From JAJFJD01 sp965228425 (GTDB lineage: Bacteria > Pseudomonadota > Alphaproteobacteria > UBA8366): 64,000 nucleotides of DNA. Location of the stretch: NCBI GenBank assembly GCA_965228425.1, contig OZ245815.1, positions 4,402,001-4,466,000 of the forward strand, given 5' to 3'. Made by a program: the position numbers and the translations under genes. This document shows positions 1-8,693 of this stretch, piece after piece. Every line of letters begins with the position of its first letter. Position 1 is the stretch's first letter. The notes beneath the pieces were generated by a model. That model was not told the origin of the DNA. It saw only the letters and a list, made by a program, of their open reading frames with translations, and searched no databases.

Positions 1-2
1 AC

Positions 3-191
3 TGGACACATCTGTTGAACACGGCGGCGCTGGGTCAGTTGGAGCGCCCGGATGCACCGGCCGCCCTTGAACGGCTCTTCGACGTCAAGCCGGATTTCTC
101 CGCCCAAACCGAACTACAAAAATGGAACGCCGCCCCGCACGACCTGGAGCATTTGGTCGAGGGGCTCCGCAAAGCCGGATTATCCGAATAG
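3..191 (+). CDS. C-terminal fragment of a TPR-type protein
   Basis: The window opens inside this gene and only the last 62 codons and the stop are present. The peptide is helical and ends in LVEGLRKAGLSE. The pattern of a last helix pair, then a short DLEHLVEGLRKAGL tail, is what I know from the extreme C-termini of TPR-containing class III adenylate cyclases and CadC-like TPR regulators. That assignment is inference from a short tail; the catalytic or DNA-binding part lies outside the window. The gene converges on the methyltransferase downstream, with stops 12 bp apart. Confidence 0.55.
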   Translation, partial: WTHLLNTAALGQLERPDAPAALERLFDVKPDFSAQTELQKWNAAPHDLEHLVEGLRKAGLSE

Positions 192-203
192 TCGGTCAAA
201 CCC

Positions 204-977
204 CTATTCGTCGCCTTTCGAACCGCGCTCCCCGCTCAACGCCGAGACGATGCCGTGCAGTGTCCGGACTTCCTGTTCGGTCAGGCGGCTACGCTGGAAC
301 AGGCTCCGGATGTTACGGACCATGCTGGCGCGCTTCTCGTCGACATGGAAGAAATTGCGGGCGTCGAGCGCGGCTTCGAGGCGAAGGAAGAAGTTCTCCA
401 GCTCGCCCTTGCTCGCCGGCTCGGTCCGGCCGGTCACCAACTCCTCGTCCGGTGTGTCGTCGCCGGCCTGATACCATTCGTAGGCCAGCAACAAGACGGC
501 CTGCGGCAGGCTCAACGAACTGAAGCCGGGGTTCAACGGCACCTGCACGATGGTATCGGCGAGCGCGATGTCGTCATTGGTCAAGCCCGACCGTTCCGGC
601 CCAAACAGCAATCCGCAGGAAACGCATGCCCCCTCTTCCGCGCGCAGGTCGGCCGCCGCGCGGCGCGGCACCATCACCGGCTTGATCATGTCGCGGTTGC
701 GCGCGGTGGCGGCGAACACCCGCGAAAGATCGGCCACCGCCTCTACGGTCGTGCCGAACAGCCGGACGCCATCGATCACGGCATCGGCGCCCGCGGCGGC
801 GGCACGCGCCTTGTCGTTCGGCCAGCCGTCGCGCGGCGCGACGAGCCGCATCTCGGTCAGGCCGCAGTTCAGCATCGCCCGCGCCGCGAAGCCGATATTC
901 TCGCCGAGCTGCGGCTGCACCAAAACCACGACGGGTCCGCCGGTGTGCGTTTGTTTGGATCGGTCGGTTCCTGCCAT
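204..977 (-). CDS. trmJ: tRNA (cytidine/uridine-2'-O-)-methyltransferase TrmJ
   Basis: SPOUT-class methyltransferase of 257 residues, expected to 2'-O-methylate position 32 of tRNA anticodon loops using S-adenosylmethionine. The knotted SPOUT motifs are visible: motif 1 around GENIGFAARAM (residues 25-35), motif 2 at LLFGPERSGLTNDD, and motif 3 at SLSLPQAVLLLAYE. The C-terminal helical extension (TEPASKGELENFFLRLEAAL onward) is the part that separates TrmJ from the shorter TrmL. Length is normal for the family. The chosen ATG gives a short charged leader before the first strand. It is transcribed alone on the minus strand and diverges from the RidA gene. Cytoplasmic housekeeping function. Confidence 0.93.
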   Translation of the reverse strand: MAGTDRSKQTHTGGPVVVLVQPQLGENIGFAARAMLNCGLTEMRLVAPRDGWPNDKARAAAAGADAVIDGVRLFGTTVEAVADLSRVFAATARNRDMIKPVMVPRRAAADLRAEEGACVSCGLLFGPERSGLTNDDIALADTIVQVPLNPGFSSLSLPQAVLLLAYEWYQAGDDTPDEELVTGRTEPASKGELENFFLRLEAALDARNFFHVDEKRASMVRNIRSLFQRSRLTEQEVRTLHGIVSALSGERGSKGDE

Positions 978-1108
978 GTGGCTGTTTTAGCGATCCCGCT
1001 CGCGTTTCGCCATGCCCCACGCGGATAATGTCCATGTGAATTGCATCCGGCGGCCCCACGCGTCACGATGGGGGCCATCCTTCTAATCCCAAAATTCTGG
1101 AGCACCCC

Positions 1109-1489
1109 ATGGCGAAACGCGAAAGCATGGATATTCCCGGTCTCGTGCCGCACAAGAACCCGATCCCGCATGTATCGAGGACCGGCAACATGATTTTTTC
1201 CGGCGGGATCATCGGGTACGACGCGGACGGCAACATCCCGGAAACGCTGGAAGAGCAGACGAAATGCGCCTTCGCCAACATGCGCAAGATGGTCGAGGGG
1301 TCGGGCGCCACGCTCGAGGATGTCGCGCACGTGACGGTGTTCCTGAAGACCCGCGCCAACCGGGAACCGGTGAACCGTGAATGGCTTGCGCTGTTCCCCG
1401 ACGAGAAAAACATGCCGGCACGCCATGCGGTCAAGAGCGACCTGGACGACCCGATGCAAATCCAGCTCGAGTTCGTCGCCGTGCTGTAA
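1109..1489 (+). CDS. RidA/YjgF family protein
   Basis: 126 residues, the usual length of the small trimeric RidA/YjgF fold. The best-known members hydrolyse reactive enamine/imine intermediates released by PLP enzymes and amino-acid oxidases. Family landmarks are the N-terminal strand with SRTGNMIFSGGIIG, the NMRKMVEGSGATLEDVAHVTVFL helix-strand, and the closing MQIQLEFVAVL strand. The archetypal arginine/cysteine active-site signature is not clearly present, so it may belong to a divergent subgroup. A GGAG Shine-Dalgarno lies just upstream of the ATG. The FAD oxidase gene follows after 27 bp, which suggests co-transcription and a role in clearing its imine product. Confidence 0.85.
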   Translation: MAKRESMDIPGLVPHKNPIPHVSRTGNMIFSGGIIGYDADGNIPETLEEQTKCAFANMRKMVEGSGATLEDVAHVTVFLKTRANREPVNREWLALFPDEKNMPARHAVKSDLDDPMQIQLEFVAVL

Positions 1490-1516
1490 CCGCCGCACGC
1501 CGCACCGCCGCTTACA

Positions 1517-2803
1517 ATGTTAAAGACATCCGATCCCCGGTCCGCGCTTTGGTCATCGACCGCCGCACCGCCGCCCGATACGCCGCCGCTGGCCGGCGAC
1601 CGACGAGCGGACGTGGTGGTGATCGGCGGCGGATTCACCGGTCTATCGGCGGCCCTGCATCTCGCCGAAGCCGGCGTGAACACGGTTCTGCTGGAAGCCG
1701 AGGCGCCGGGCTTCGGCGCCTCCGGGCGCAACAACGGGCAGGTCGTCCCCGGCTTCAGCCGCCACAGCCCGGACGAGGTCGTTGCCGAGTTCGGCAGAGA
1801 CCGCGGCGAGGCCTTGAGCACTTGGGTGCAGAGCGCCGCGGCCCTGGTCTTCGACCTGATCGAACGGCACGGGATCGATTGCGATGCCACCCAGAACGGC
1901 TGGCTGATGCCGGCGCATACGGAGTCGCGTCTCGCGATCGCGCGGGCGAAACACGATCAATGGGCCGCGCGGGGCGCGTCGGTCGCGTTGCTGGATGGGG
2001 CCGAGACGGCGGCGCTCACCGGCAGCGAACACTATATCGGCGCGTGGCTGCATCGCGGCGGCGGCAATATCAATCCGCTGGCATACACGCGCGGCCTGGC
2101 GCGAGCGGCGTTGAACGCGGGCGCAAGCATCCATGCCGCCTCTCCGGCGACGGCGATCGAACGCGCCGCCGGCACATGGCGTGTCACGACGCCGAGCGGC
2201 GCCGTCGAGGCCGACCACGTGATCCTCGCAACCAACGCCTATTCCGGGGATCTCTGGCCCAACCTTGCTCGCAGCGTCGTACCGGTTCGGTTGCTGCAAG
2301 CGGCGACAAAACCGCTCAGCGACAACGTCGCGCGCACGATCCTGCCGGAACGGCAGGGTATTTCGGATGCGCGGCGCGTCCTCTGGGCCTTCCGCAAGGA
2401 TGGGCAGGGCCGCTTGGTGACCGGTGCCGCCCCGCTCGTGCCGGGATTCCGCGGCCCGCTGCGCGACCTTTGCGTCGCGCAACTCAAAGCCGTGTTCCCG
2501 CAAGCCGGCGACGCCGAGTTCGATCATCTCTGGGACGGCAAGATCGCGGTGACGCTGGACCGGCTGCCCCGGTTCCACGAGTTGGCGGGAGGCGTCTACA
2601 CCGGACTGGGTTACAGCGGCCGCGGCATCGCGATGGCGACGGCGATGGGCAAGCTGCTGGCCAAGCGGGTGCAAGGGACGCCGGCGGCGGACCTGCCGGT
2701 TCCCGTCTCGCCATTGAAACCGGTTCCGATGCGGTCGCTGTTGATCCCGCTCGCCCGTGTGCGGATGAACTGGTGGCGCTTCCTGGACCGGCTCGATCGA
2801 TAG
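1517..2803 (+). CDS. FAD-dependent amine/amino-acid oxidoreductase (DAO fold, PuuB-like)
   Basis: 428 residues. The FAD-binding Rossmann motif VVVIGGGFTGLSAALHLAEAG sits at about residues 34-54, followed by the PuuB/OrdL-type GRNNGQVVPG segment that lies near the flavin. The C-terminal part contains GVYTGLGYSGRGIAMATAMGK, a second FAD contact typical of the D-amino-acid-oxidase superfamily. Known relatives oxidise gamma-glutamylputrescine or related amines to imine or aldehyde plus hydrogen peroxide; the actual substrate here cannot be told. Pairing with RidA immediately upstream fits an imine-releasing oxidase. There is no signal peptide, so it should be cytoplasmic. Confidence 0.82.
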   Translation: MLKTSDPRSALWSSTAAPPPDTPPLAGDRRADVVVIGGGFTGLSAALHLAEAGVNTVLLEAEAPGFGASGRNNGQVVPGFSRHSPDEVVAEFGRDRGEALSTWVQSAAALVFDLIERHGIDCDATQNGWLMPAHTESRLAIARAKHDQWAARGASVALLDGAETAALTGSEHYIGAWLHRGGGNINPLAYTRGLARAALNAGASIHAASPATAIERAAGTWRVTTPSGAVEADHVILATNAYSGDLWPNLARSVVPVRLLQAATKPLSDNVARTILPERQGISDARRVLWAFRKDGQGRLVTGAAPLVPGFRGPLRDLCVAQLKAVFPQAGDAEFDHLWDGKIAVTLDRLPRFHELAGGVYTGLGYSGRGIAMATAMGKLLAKRVQGTPAADLPVPVSPLKPVPMRSLLIPLARVRMNWWRFLDRLDR

Positions 2804-2812
2804 AACGAAACG

Positions 2813-3601
2813 CTAGGGCGAAATCGTCCACGCATCGTCGATCGGAATGGACGTACCCGTGATGACGTTGGCCGCATCGCTGCACAGGAACGCGATCAAC
2901 GCGCCGACCTGTGCCGGTTCGATAAAGCGGTCGGTGGGCTGGCGCCCGGCCAGGAACTCCTTAGTCGCCTCCTCCAGGCTGATCGACTTGCTCTCCGCCA
3001 GAGCGGCGACGCGCGTCTCCGCCGCCGGCGTGCGGACCGCGCCGGGGCAGATCGCGTTGACGGTGATGTTGGGCTCGTCCTGCGTCTCGATCGCGACGCC
3101 CCGCGCCAATCCCATCAGCGCGGTCTTGGTCACGACGTAGTCGATGCGATCGGGCATCGCCATGATGCCGAGCGTCGACGCCAGATTGACGATCCGCCCG
3201 TAGCCGCGTTCGCGCATCCCGCCCAGGGTCAGCCGGATCAAGTTGAATCCCGAGGTGAGATTGACGTCGAGCGCGTCCTGCCAGACCGCCGGATCGAACT
3301 CCTCGATCGGGGCGAAGTTCCGCACCACCGCATTGTTGACGAGGATATCGACCGGGCCCAGTTCTCGCTCGGTCGCGGCTACCAGGTCCTCTAGCTCATC
3401 GAGTTTGCGCAGGTCGGCCCCGTGATAGCCGACCTTGACGCCATGCTTCTTTTCCAGCGCCGCGCGAGTCGCCTCGATTTCGGCCGGGTCGCCGAAACCG
3501 TTGAGCATGACCTGACAACCCTGCGCCGCCAGCGCATCGGCCGTGCCATGGCCGATCCCGCCGGTCGAGCCTGAGATGAGTGCTGTTCTGCCGTTGAGCA
3601 T
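2813..3601 (-). CDS. SDR family oxidoreductase (3-hydroxybutyrate-dehydrogenase-like)
   Basis: Classical short-chain dehydrogenase of 262 residues. The cofactor motif is SGSTGGIG near the N-terminus, and the catalytic YVVTK is preceded by NLAS. The stretch VMLNGFGDPAEIE after the first strand is characteristic of 3-hydroxybutyrate dehydrogenases (BdhA type), but the C-terminus ends DDAWTISP rather than the usual GGWTAQ-like tail. The structural NNAG motif reads NNAV. It is therefore best called BdhA-like with unknown substrate. It is the last gene of a minus-strand run nadE-cysS-SDR, 57 bp after cysS. Confidence 0.85.
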   Translation of the reverse strand: MLNGRTALISGSTGGIGHGTADALAAQGCQVMLNGFGDPAEIEATRAALEKKHGVKVGYHGADLRKLDELEDLVAATERELGPVDILVNNAVVRNFAPIEEFDPAVWQDALDVNLTSGFNLIRLTLGGMRERGYGRIVNLASTLGIMAMPDRIDYVVTKTALMGLARGVAIETQDEPNITVNAICPGAVRTPAAETRVAALAESKSISLEEATKEFLAGRQPTDRFIEPAQVGALIAFLCSDAANVITGTSIPIDDAWTISP

Positions 3602-3658
3602 GGGGTCGTTCCTCCCGATCCGGCTTGCTGCCGGTTGTTTAAGCCGGTTGTCAGGGAA

Positions 3659-5032
3659 TCACGCCCGCCGCCAGATCGTACCCTCCGGCTTGTCTTCGAG
3701 AATGACACCCTGTTCCGCCAGATCATCGCGGATTCTGTCGGCCTCGGCAAAATCCTTGGATTTCCGGGCCTCGTTGCGGGCGGCGATCATGGCGTCGATA
3801 TCCGCATTGCTCAAACCGTCTGCGCCAGCACCCTGCCGCAGCCACGCTTCGGGATCGTCCTGCAACAGCCCAAGCAACGCGCCACCATCGAGCAGCGCAC
3901 CTTTAAGCCGCGCCATCTCGGCATCGTCGTCCGCCTTGTTGAGGTCGCCGAGAAGGGCGTGCATCGCCGACAGGGCAAGCGGCGTGTTCAGGTCATCCAT
4001 CAGCGCGTCGCGCACCGCTTCCGCCTCGCTTTCCGCCGCCTCGATATCGGCGACGTCGCGCAGCGCACCATAGAACCGGTCAAGCGTCTGCTTGGCCTGG
4101 CGCAGGCTATCCTTGGTGAAGTCGAGCGGCTGGCGGTAATGGGTTTGCAGCAGTGTCAGCCGGATCGCCTCGCCCGGGAATTCCTGCAGTAGCTCATGGA
4201 TCGTGTAGAAGTTGCCGAGCGATTTCGACATCTTCTCGCCCTCGGCCATCAGGTAGCCGTTGTGCATCCAGTAGCGCGCGAAATGCGAATTCGGATGCGC
4301 GCAGCGGCTTTGCGCGATCTCGTTCTCATGATGCGGGAAGATAAGGTCGCGGCCGCCGCCGTGGATGTCGAAACTATCGCCGAGATACTTCATGCTCATC
4401 GCCGAGCATTCGATATGCCAGCCCGGCCGCCCGCGCCCCCACGGGCTGTCCCATCCGGGGAGCCCCTGCTCGCTCGGCTTCCACAATACGAAGTCAGCGG
4501 GATCTTTCTTATACGGCGCCACCTCGACCCGCGCGCCAGCGATCAGCTCCTCGCGGCTGTGGCCGGACAACGCGCCGTAGTCTTGCATCTGCTCCACATG
4601 GAACAGGACATGACCATCGGCGACATAGGCATAGCCCTTGTCGATCAGGTCGCGGATGATGACGATCATCTCGGCGATATGATCGGTCGCCCGCGGCTCC
4701 ACATCCGGCGGGATCGCGCCGAGCGCCACGATGTCCTGATGGAACTGTTTCGCGGTCCGCTCAGTCAGGCTGCGGATGTCCTCGCCAGTCTCCGCTGCCC
4801 GCGCGTTGATCTTGTCGTCGACGTCGGTGATGTTCCGGACATAGGTGACCTTGCGGTACAGACGCTGCAGCAGCCGGTACATCACATCGAACACGACGAC
4901 CGGCCGCGCGTTGCCGATATGCGCGAAGTCGTAGACCGTCGGCCCGCAGACATACATGCCCACATGTCCGATATCGAGCGGCTTGAACGCCTCCTTGCGG
5001 CGGCTCATGGTGTTGTAGATCTGCAGTACCAT
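3659..5032 (-). CDS. cysS: cysteine--tRNA ligase
   Basis: Class I aminoacyl-tRNA synthetase of 457 residues charging tRNA-Cys. The HIGH-type signature is HIGN at residues 38-41 and the KMSKS loop is complete (GEKMSKSLGNF). Zinc ligands of the CysRS active site can be seen as Cys29 (MYVCGPTVYD), the Cys in WHIECSAM, and His/Glu in FPHHENEIAQS. The C-terminal DALR-like helical region and a short tail ending GTIWRRA complete the protein. The next gene upstream on the same strand is nadE (121 bp). It is essential and housekeeping. Confidence 0.97.
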   Translation of the reverse strand: MVLQIYNTMSRRKEAFKPLDIGHVGMYVCGPTVYDFAHIGNARPVVVFDVMYRLLQRLYRKVTYVRNITDVDDKINARAAETGEDIRSLTERTAKQFHQDIVALGAIPPDVEPRATDHIAEMIVIIRDLIDKGYAYVADGHVLFHVEQMQDYGALSGHSREELIAGARVEVAPYKKDPADFVLWKPSEQGLPGWDSPWGRGRPGWHIECSAMSMKYLGDSFDIHGGGRDLIFPHHENEIAQSRCAHPNSHFARYWMHNGYLMAEGEKMSKSLGNFYTIHELLQEFPGEAIRLTLLQTHYRQPLDFTKDSLRQAKQTLDRFYGALRDVADIEAAESEAEAVRDALMDDLNTPLALSAMHALLGDLNKADDDAEMARLKGALLDGGALLGLLQDDPEAWLRQGAGADGLSNADIDAMIAARNEARKSKDFAEADRIRDDLAEQGVILEDKPEGTIWRRA

Positions 5033-5153
5033 TGGGAAATCCCGTCTTCAAAGGCCGGCAAGCTATGCCAGCATCGGCGGATGGATTCAAGATTAACGGG
5101 GCCGCCTTACGGCGAAACCCACCCGATCTCACGCCGAAGTGTTGGAATCCGAC

Positions 5154-6812
5154 CTAAAGAATGCGTCGGAACGCGTTGGTGATCGGATAGCGGCGGTCCT
5201 TGCCGAAGGCCCGGGCCGTGACCTTGACGCCCGGCGGCGCCTGCCGCCGCTTGTATTCGGCGAGGTCCAGCATCCGCCAGACCCGCTGCACCGTTTCCGC
5301 GTCATGCCCGCGATCGGTGATCTCGGCGATGCCCATTTCATGTTCGATCAAACATCGCAGGATATCGTCGAGTTGGTCATACGGCGGCAGCGTATCCTCG
5401 TCCTTCTGGTCGGGCTTCAATTCGGCCGAGGGTGGTTTCGTGATGATGCGCTCCGGGATGATCCGGCCTTCCGGGCCGAGCGCGCCTTCCGGCCGGTGCT
5501 GATTGCGCCAGGAGGAGAGCTTGAACACATCGGTCTTGTAGACGTCTTTGAGCACCGAATAGCCGCCGCTCATGTCGCCGTAGAGGGTCGCATATCCGAC
5601 GGCCATCTCGGACTTGTTGCCCGTGGTCAGCAGCATAGAGCCGAACTTGTTGGAGATGCTCATCAGCAGCAGCCCGCGGCTGCGCGCCTGGATATTCTCT
5701 TCGGTGATGTCCGCCGCGCGGTCCCCGAAGATCGGTTTCAGCATCGTCTCGAAGGCATTCATCGCCGGTTCGATGCCGACGGAGTCGTAGCGGATGCCCA
5801 TGAGCGTCGCCGCCTCTTCCGCGTCTTCCAGGCTTTCGCGGCTGGTATAGGGCGACGGCATCATGACTGCGTGTACATTCTCCGGCCCCAATGCATCGAC
5901 GGCCACGGCGGCGCTGAGCCCGGAATCGATGCCGCCCGACATGCCGAGCACGATACCGGGAAACCCGTTCTTGCGGACATAATCGCGGAGGCCCAGCACC
6001 ATGGCGTTATAGATCGCGTCCAGCCCTTCCGACGGTTTCACGACCTCAGTGGTCGCGCAATGCCATCCGCCGGACTCATCCCGCGTCCATTCGGTCACCA
6101 CGGTGGCTTCGCGCCAGGACGGCGCCTGCACCGCCAGCGAATGATCCGCGTTCAGCACGAAGGAGCCGCCGTCGAACACCAATTCGTCCTGGCCGCCCAC
6201 CTGATTGACGTAGACCAGCGGCAGACCTGTCTCGGTCACCCGGGCCACCGCATGCATCTGACGGTCTTCATGCTTGTCGGACTCGTAGGGCGACCCGTTC
6301 GGCACCACCAGAATCTCCGCGCCGGATTCCTCCAGGCACTCGACCACGTCGGGCTTCCAGATATCCTCGCAAATCGGCACGCCGAGCCGAACACCGCGAA
6401 AATTGATCGGCCCGGGCATCGGACCCGACGCAAAAACGCGTTTTTCGTCGAAAACGCCGTAATTCGGCAAGTCGTGCTTGAACCGGGTGGCGGTAATCTT
6501 TCCGCCCTCGAGCAGCACCACGGCATTGTAGAGCTTGCCGTCCTCACGCCATGGCGTCGGCACCAGCAGAGCGGGGCCGCCATCGACCGTTTCCGCCGCC
6601 AGGGCCTCGACCGCCGCCTCGACCTTGTCCTGAAAGAAGGGTTTTAGAACAAGGTCTTCCGGCGGATATCCCGAAATCACCAATTCGGAGAACACCACAA
6701 GGTCGACATCCTTGCAGGCGGCCGCGGAATCCCGGATCAGGGCGATATTACCCTCGATATCCCCGACAATGGGGTTTCGCTGGGCCAGGGCTATGGTTAA
6801 CCGCTCGGTCAT
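5154..6812 (-). CDS. nadE: glutamine-dependent NAD(+) synthetase
   Basis: 552 residues in two domains. The N-terminal nitrilase-fold glutaminase (about 1-265) carries the Glu-Lys-Cys triad: Glu43 in FSELVISGYPPEDL, Lys in FKHDLPNYGVFDEK, and Cys in GVPICEDIW. The C-terminal synthetase domain begins near residue 280 with the ATP pyrophosphatase loop GMSGGIDSGLSAA and includes the TTGNKSE motif. Ammonia from glutamine is channelled to convert deamido-NAD to NAD. Length is typical for the two-domain proteobacterial form. It is first in the minus-strand run with cysS and the SDR gene, and diverges from an uncharacterised plus-strand gene. Confidence 0.96.
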   Translation of the reverse strand: MTERLTIALAQRNPIVGDIEGNIALIRDSAAACKDVDLVVFSELVISGYPPEDLVLKPFFQDKVEAAVEALAAETVDGGPALLVPTPWREDGKLYNAVVLLEGGKITATRFKHDLPNYGVFDEKRVFASGPMPGPINFRGVRLGVPICEDIWKPDVVECLEESGAEILVVPNGSPYESDKHEDRQMHAVARVTETGLPLVYVNQVGGQDELVFDGGSFVLNADHSLAVQAPSWREATVVTEWTRDESGGWHCATTEVVKPSEGLDAIYNAMVLGLRDYVRKNGFPGIVLGMSGGIDSGLSAAVAVDALGPENVHAVMMPSPYTSRESLEDAEEAATLMGIRYDSVGIEPAMNAFETMLKPIFGDRAADITEENIQARSRGLLLMSISNKFGSMLLTTGNKSEMAVGYATLYGDMSGGYSVLKDVYKTDVFKLSSWRNQHRPEGALGPEGRIIPERIITKPPSAELKPDQKDEDTLPPYDQLDDILRCLIEHEMGIAEITDRGHDAETVQRVWRMLDLAEYKRRQAPPGVKVTARAFGKDRRYPITNAFRRIL

Positions 6813-6938
6813 AAATACGCTCTAGGCTGATCGATCGTGACGTCGGACGACATACATCTGACGCGGATAATCGCGACCGACCGCGAAAAATCAAGAGTTT
6901 CCAGCGCCGCACCGAAGGATTCGCAGGAGCACCGCGAT

Positions 6939-7883
6939 ATGGACCAGGACCCCGCCCCGTTCCAACTGCCGGACGGCCCCCAGGACTCGGCCGACCCTGC
7001 CGAGCACGGAATCGGGTTCGACCGGGCAGCGACCGAGGCGATTGCCGCGGTCACCAAGTCGCGCCAGCCCAGCCGGCGCGGCGCCGACATGATCCAGCGG
7101 ATCGTCGACGACGGCATCGATATGCTTTTCGAGCATCTGCGCCAAGCCGCACAGGACAAACCGAACAAACGCCTGACCTTCGCGGAGATCAAAGACGAGG
7201 TCGCAGCCTTCAAGGCGCAGCCGAGCGAAGCCTTGACCACGTTCTACCGGAAAACCTGGAAGCAATGCGTGAATGCGGTCGACTCCGAGAAATGGGAGAA
7301 AGACCGGACGCGCCCCCTCGAACGCTTGGTCATGAACAACTTCGCGCATCTGCTGCCGCCGGTCGGCGAGACGCCGGTTCAGGGCAAGCATGTTTCGCGC
7401 AGTATCGTCGGTCCATTTCTCAACGCCTTGCGGCAGCTCCTCGGGCCCGAAACCTTCGACCAGTATGAATCGGGCTGCAATCGCATGGTCGGCCGGCTGC
7501 AGAACCGGCATGGCGCAGACTTCACCTGGGACATGGTGCTCGAGGAACCCACCGGTCAAACTGTCGTGAACGATGTGTTGGTCTACATCAGCCGGCATTT
7601 CCTGAACATGCGGAAACGGCGGCGATGGATGGTCGACCTGATCACCTCCGCCCTGCCGGCGGCGAAGGCGGATAGCGACGGGGACTGGCGGTTCGGCGAC
7701 CGCGAGTTTCATATGCTCATGGATGCCTTGTATTTCGGCCTGCGGACGGCGCTCGACAGCGATGAAGGCCGGCAAAGCCTGGGCAAACGCTACAACCACA
7801 ACAACGTCGCGGCGGTCTATTCGATGCTGCAGGCATTGGATCGAGACTATATGGAAATCATGCGGGAGGACGGCGGCGCGTAG
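6939..7883 (+). CDS. hypothetical cytoplasmic protein (314 aa)
   Basis: I do not recognise this family. The frame stays open upstream to a GTG at 6837, but the ATG at 6939 has an AGGAG Shine-Dalgarno 9 bp before it and is preferred. The protein has no signal peptide or membrane segment. It begins with an acidic, proline-rich tail (about 25 residues) and is then mainly helical, with a basic cluster (NMRKRRRWM) in the second half and an aromatic/charged end (DRDYMEIMRED). Codon use matches the neighbours. The next gene starts 15 bp downstream, so the two are probably co-transcribed. Function is unknown. Confidence 0.75.
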   Translation: MDQDPAPFQLPDGPQDSADPAEHGIGFDRAATEAIAAVTKSRQPSRRGADMIQRIVDDGIDMLFEHLRQAAQDKPNKRLTFAEIKDEVAAFKAQPSEALTTFYRKTWKQCVNAVDSEKWEKDRTRPLERLVMNNFAHLLPPVGETPVQGKHVSRSIVGPFLNALRQLLGPETFDQYESGCNRMVGRLQNRHGADFTWDMVLEEPTGQTVVNDVLVYISRHFLNMRKRRRWMVDLITSALPAAKADSDGDWRFGDREFHMLMDALYFGLRTALDSDEGRQSLGKRYNHNNVAAVYSMLQALDRDYMEIMREDGGA

Positions 7884-7898
7884 AGCGCCCTTCAAACC

Positions 7899-8675
7899 AT
7901 GTCCGGCGCATCCCTGCAAAAGATCCTCGACCTGCCGCCCGGCGGATTCCTGCGCACCGGTTCGGGGTTCTTTCAGAAGCTTCCGAACGGCCAGGTGGCG
8001 TTCCTGCCGTCGGTTTGCCGGATGCCTTGGCACCTGCGCCATGCCCGGCTTGTCGGCCCGCAGGAGATCGCCAAACTGCTGCGGACCGAAACTTACGAAA
8101 TGTTGATCGGCGTGGCGCTGCTTTTCCTCGGCATCCACTTCTTCATCTTCGACATCCTGAATCTATATATGGCGGTTATGAGCTTCCCGCTGGCCGTGAC
8201 GGCCCATCTACTGACGATCTATGTTTTGATCACGACGATCCTTAGGGTCAACAACGCGCCGTTCGCCATTCTGCGCAGGCGGATGATGATCGACCTACCC
8301 TCGGCGGAAAGCGTGTTCTCGCTCGACGGCCTGGACCGATGGCGCAACGGACGCCGGGTGTGGAGGTTATCCCTGATGACCGGCGCCGCGGTCGACAATC
8401 TCGGCAAGCAGGCGGTTATCCTTTATCTGCTGTTGTTCGCCTGCTCCGGTCCGTTGCTGGTATTCATTCTGATCGCGATGATCGCCTCCGGCGCGGCGCA
8501 AAAGCTCGGCGGCTATCTGGGGATAGGCTTCGCCTTGTATTGCGCCCTGTCGCTATGGGCTTTCGTCGAAAGCAGCCTTGTCCTGGCCCAACGCATGCGC
8601 GCCGGACGGCGGCGGCGGCTCGCCCGTCAGCAAAAAGAAGGGGGCCCTGCAGCCCCCTCCCGATCCTATCCGTAA
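7899..8675 (+). CDS. hypothetical membrane protein (258 aa)
   Basis: Unrecognised integral membrane protein. The first 60 residues are soluble (LPPGGFLRTGSGFFQKLPNG...). Hydrophobic segments follow at roughly 66-86, 90-112, 168-195 and 200-225, giving about four predicted helices, with a basic arginine-rich tail (RMRAGRRRRLARQQK) that should be cytoplasmic. It starts 15 bp after the preceding hypothetical gene. Its 3' end contains the GC hairpin that appears to terminate the convergent DAHP synthase gene, so the last codons serve two purposes. No functional motif is visible. Confidence 0.72.
   Translation: MSGASLQKILDLPPGGFLRTGSGFFQKLPNGQVAFLPSVCRMPWHLRHARLVGPQEIAKLLRTETYEMLIGVALLFLGIHFFIFDILNLYMAVMSFPLAVTAHLLTIYVLITTILRVNNAPFAILRRRMMIDLPSAESVFSLDGLDRWRNGRRVWRLSLMTGAAVDNLGKQAVILYLLLFACSGPLLVFILIAMIASGAAQKLGGYLGIGFALYCALSLWAFVESSLVLAQRMRAGRRRRLARQQKEGGPAAPSRSYP
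8632..8658 (-). terminator. Rho-independent terminator of the DAHP synthase gene
   Basis: Read on the minus strand, a 7-bp stem AGGGGGC/GCCCCCT with a 6-nt loop is followed directly by TTCTTTTTG. It lies 36 bp past the stop of the class II DAHP synthase, inside the last codons of the convergent membrane-protein gene. Confidence 0.7.
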
Positions 8676-8693
8676 CAAACGTCGGCCGAGCGG

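Noticed and set aside
255..1028. Plus-strand 257-codon frame opposite trmJ
   Set aside because: Same length region as trmJ in reverse; no motif.
1381..2862. Plus-strand open frame of 493 codons overlapping the RidA and oxidase genes
   Set aside because: Arg-rich alternate frame of a well-supported FAD oxidase.
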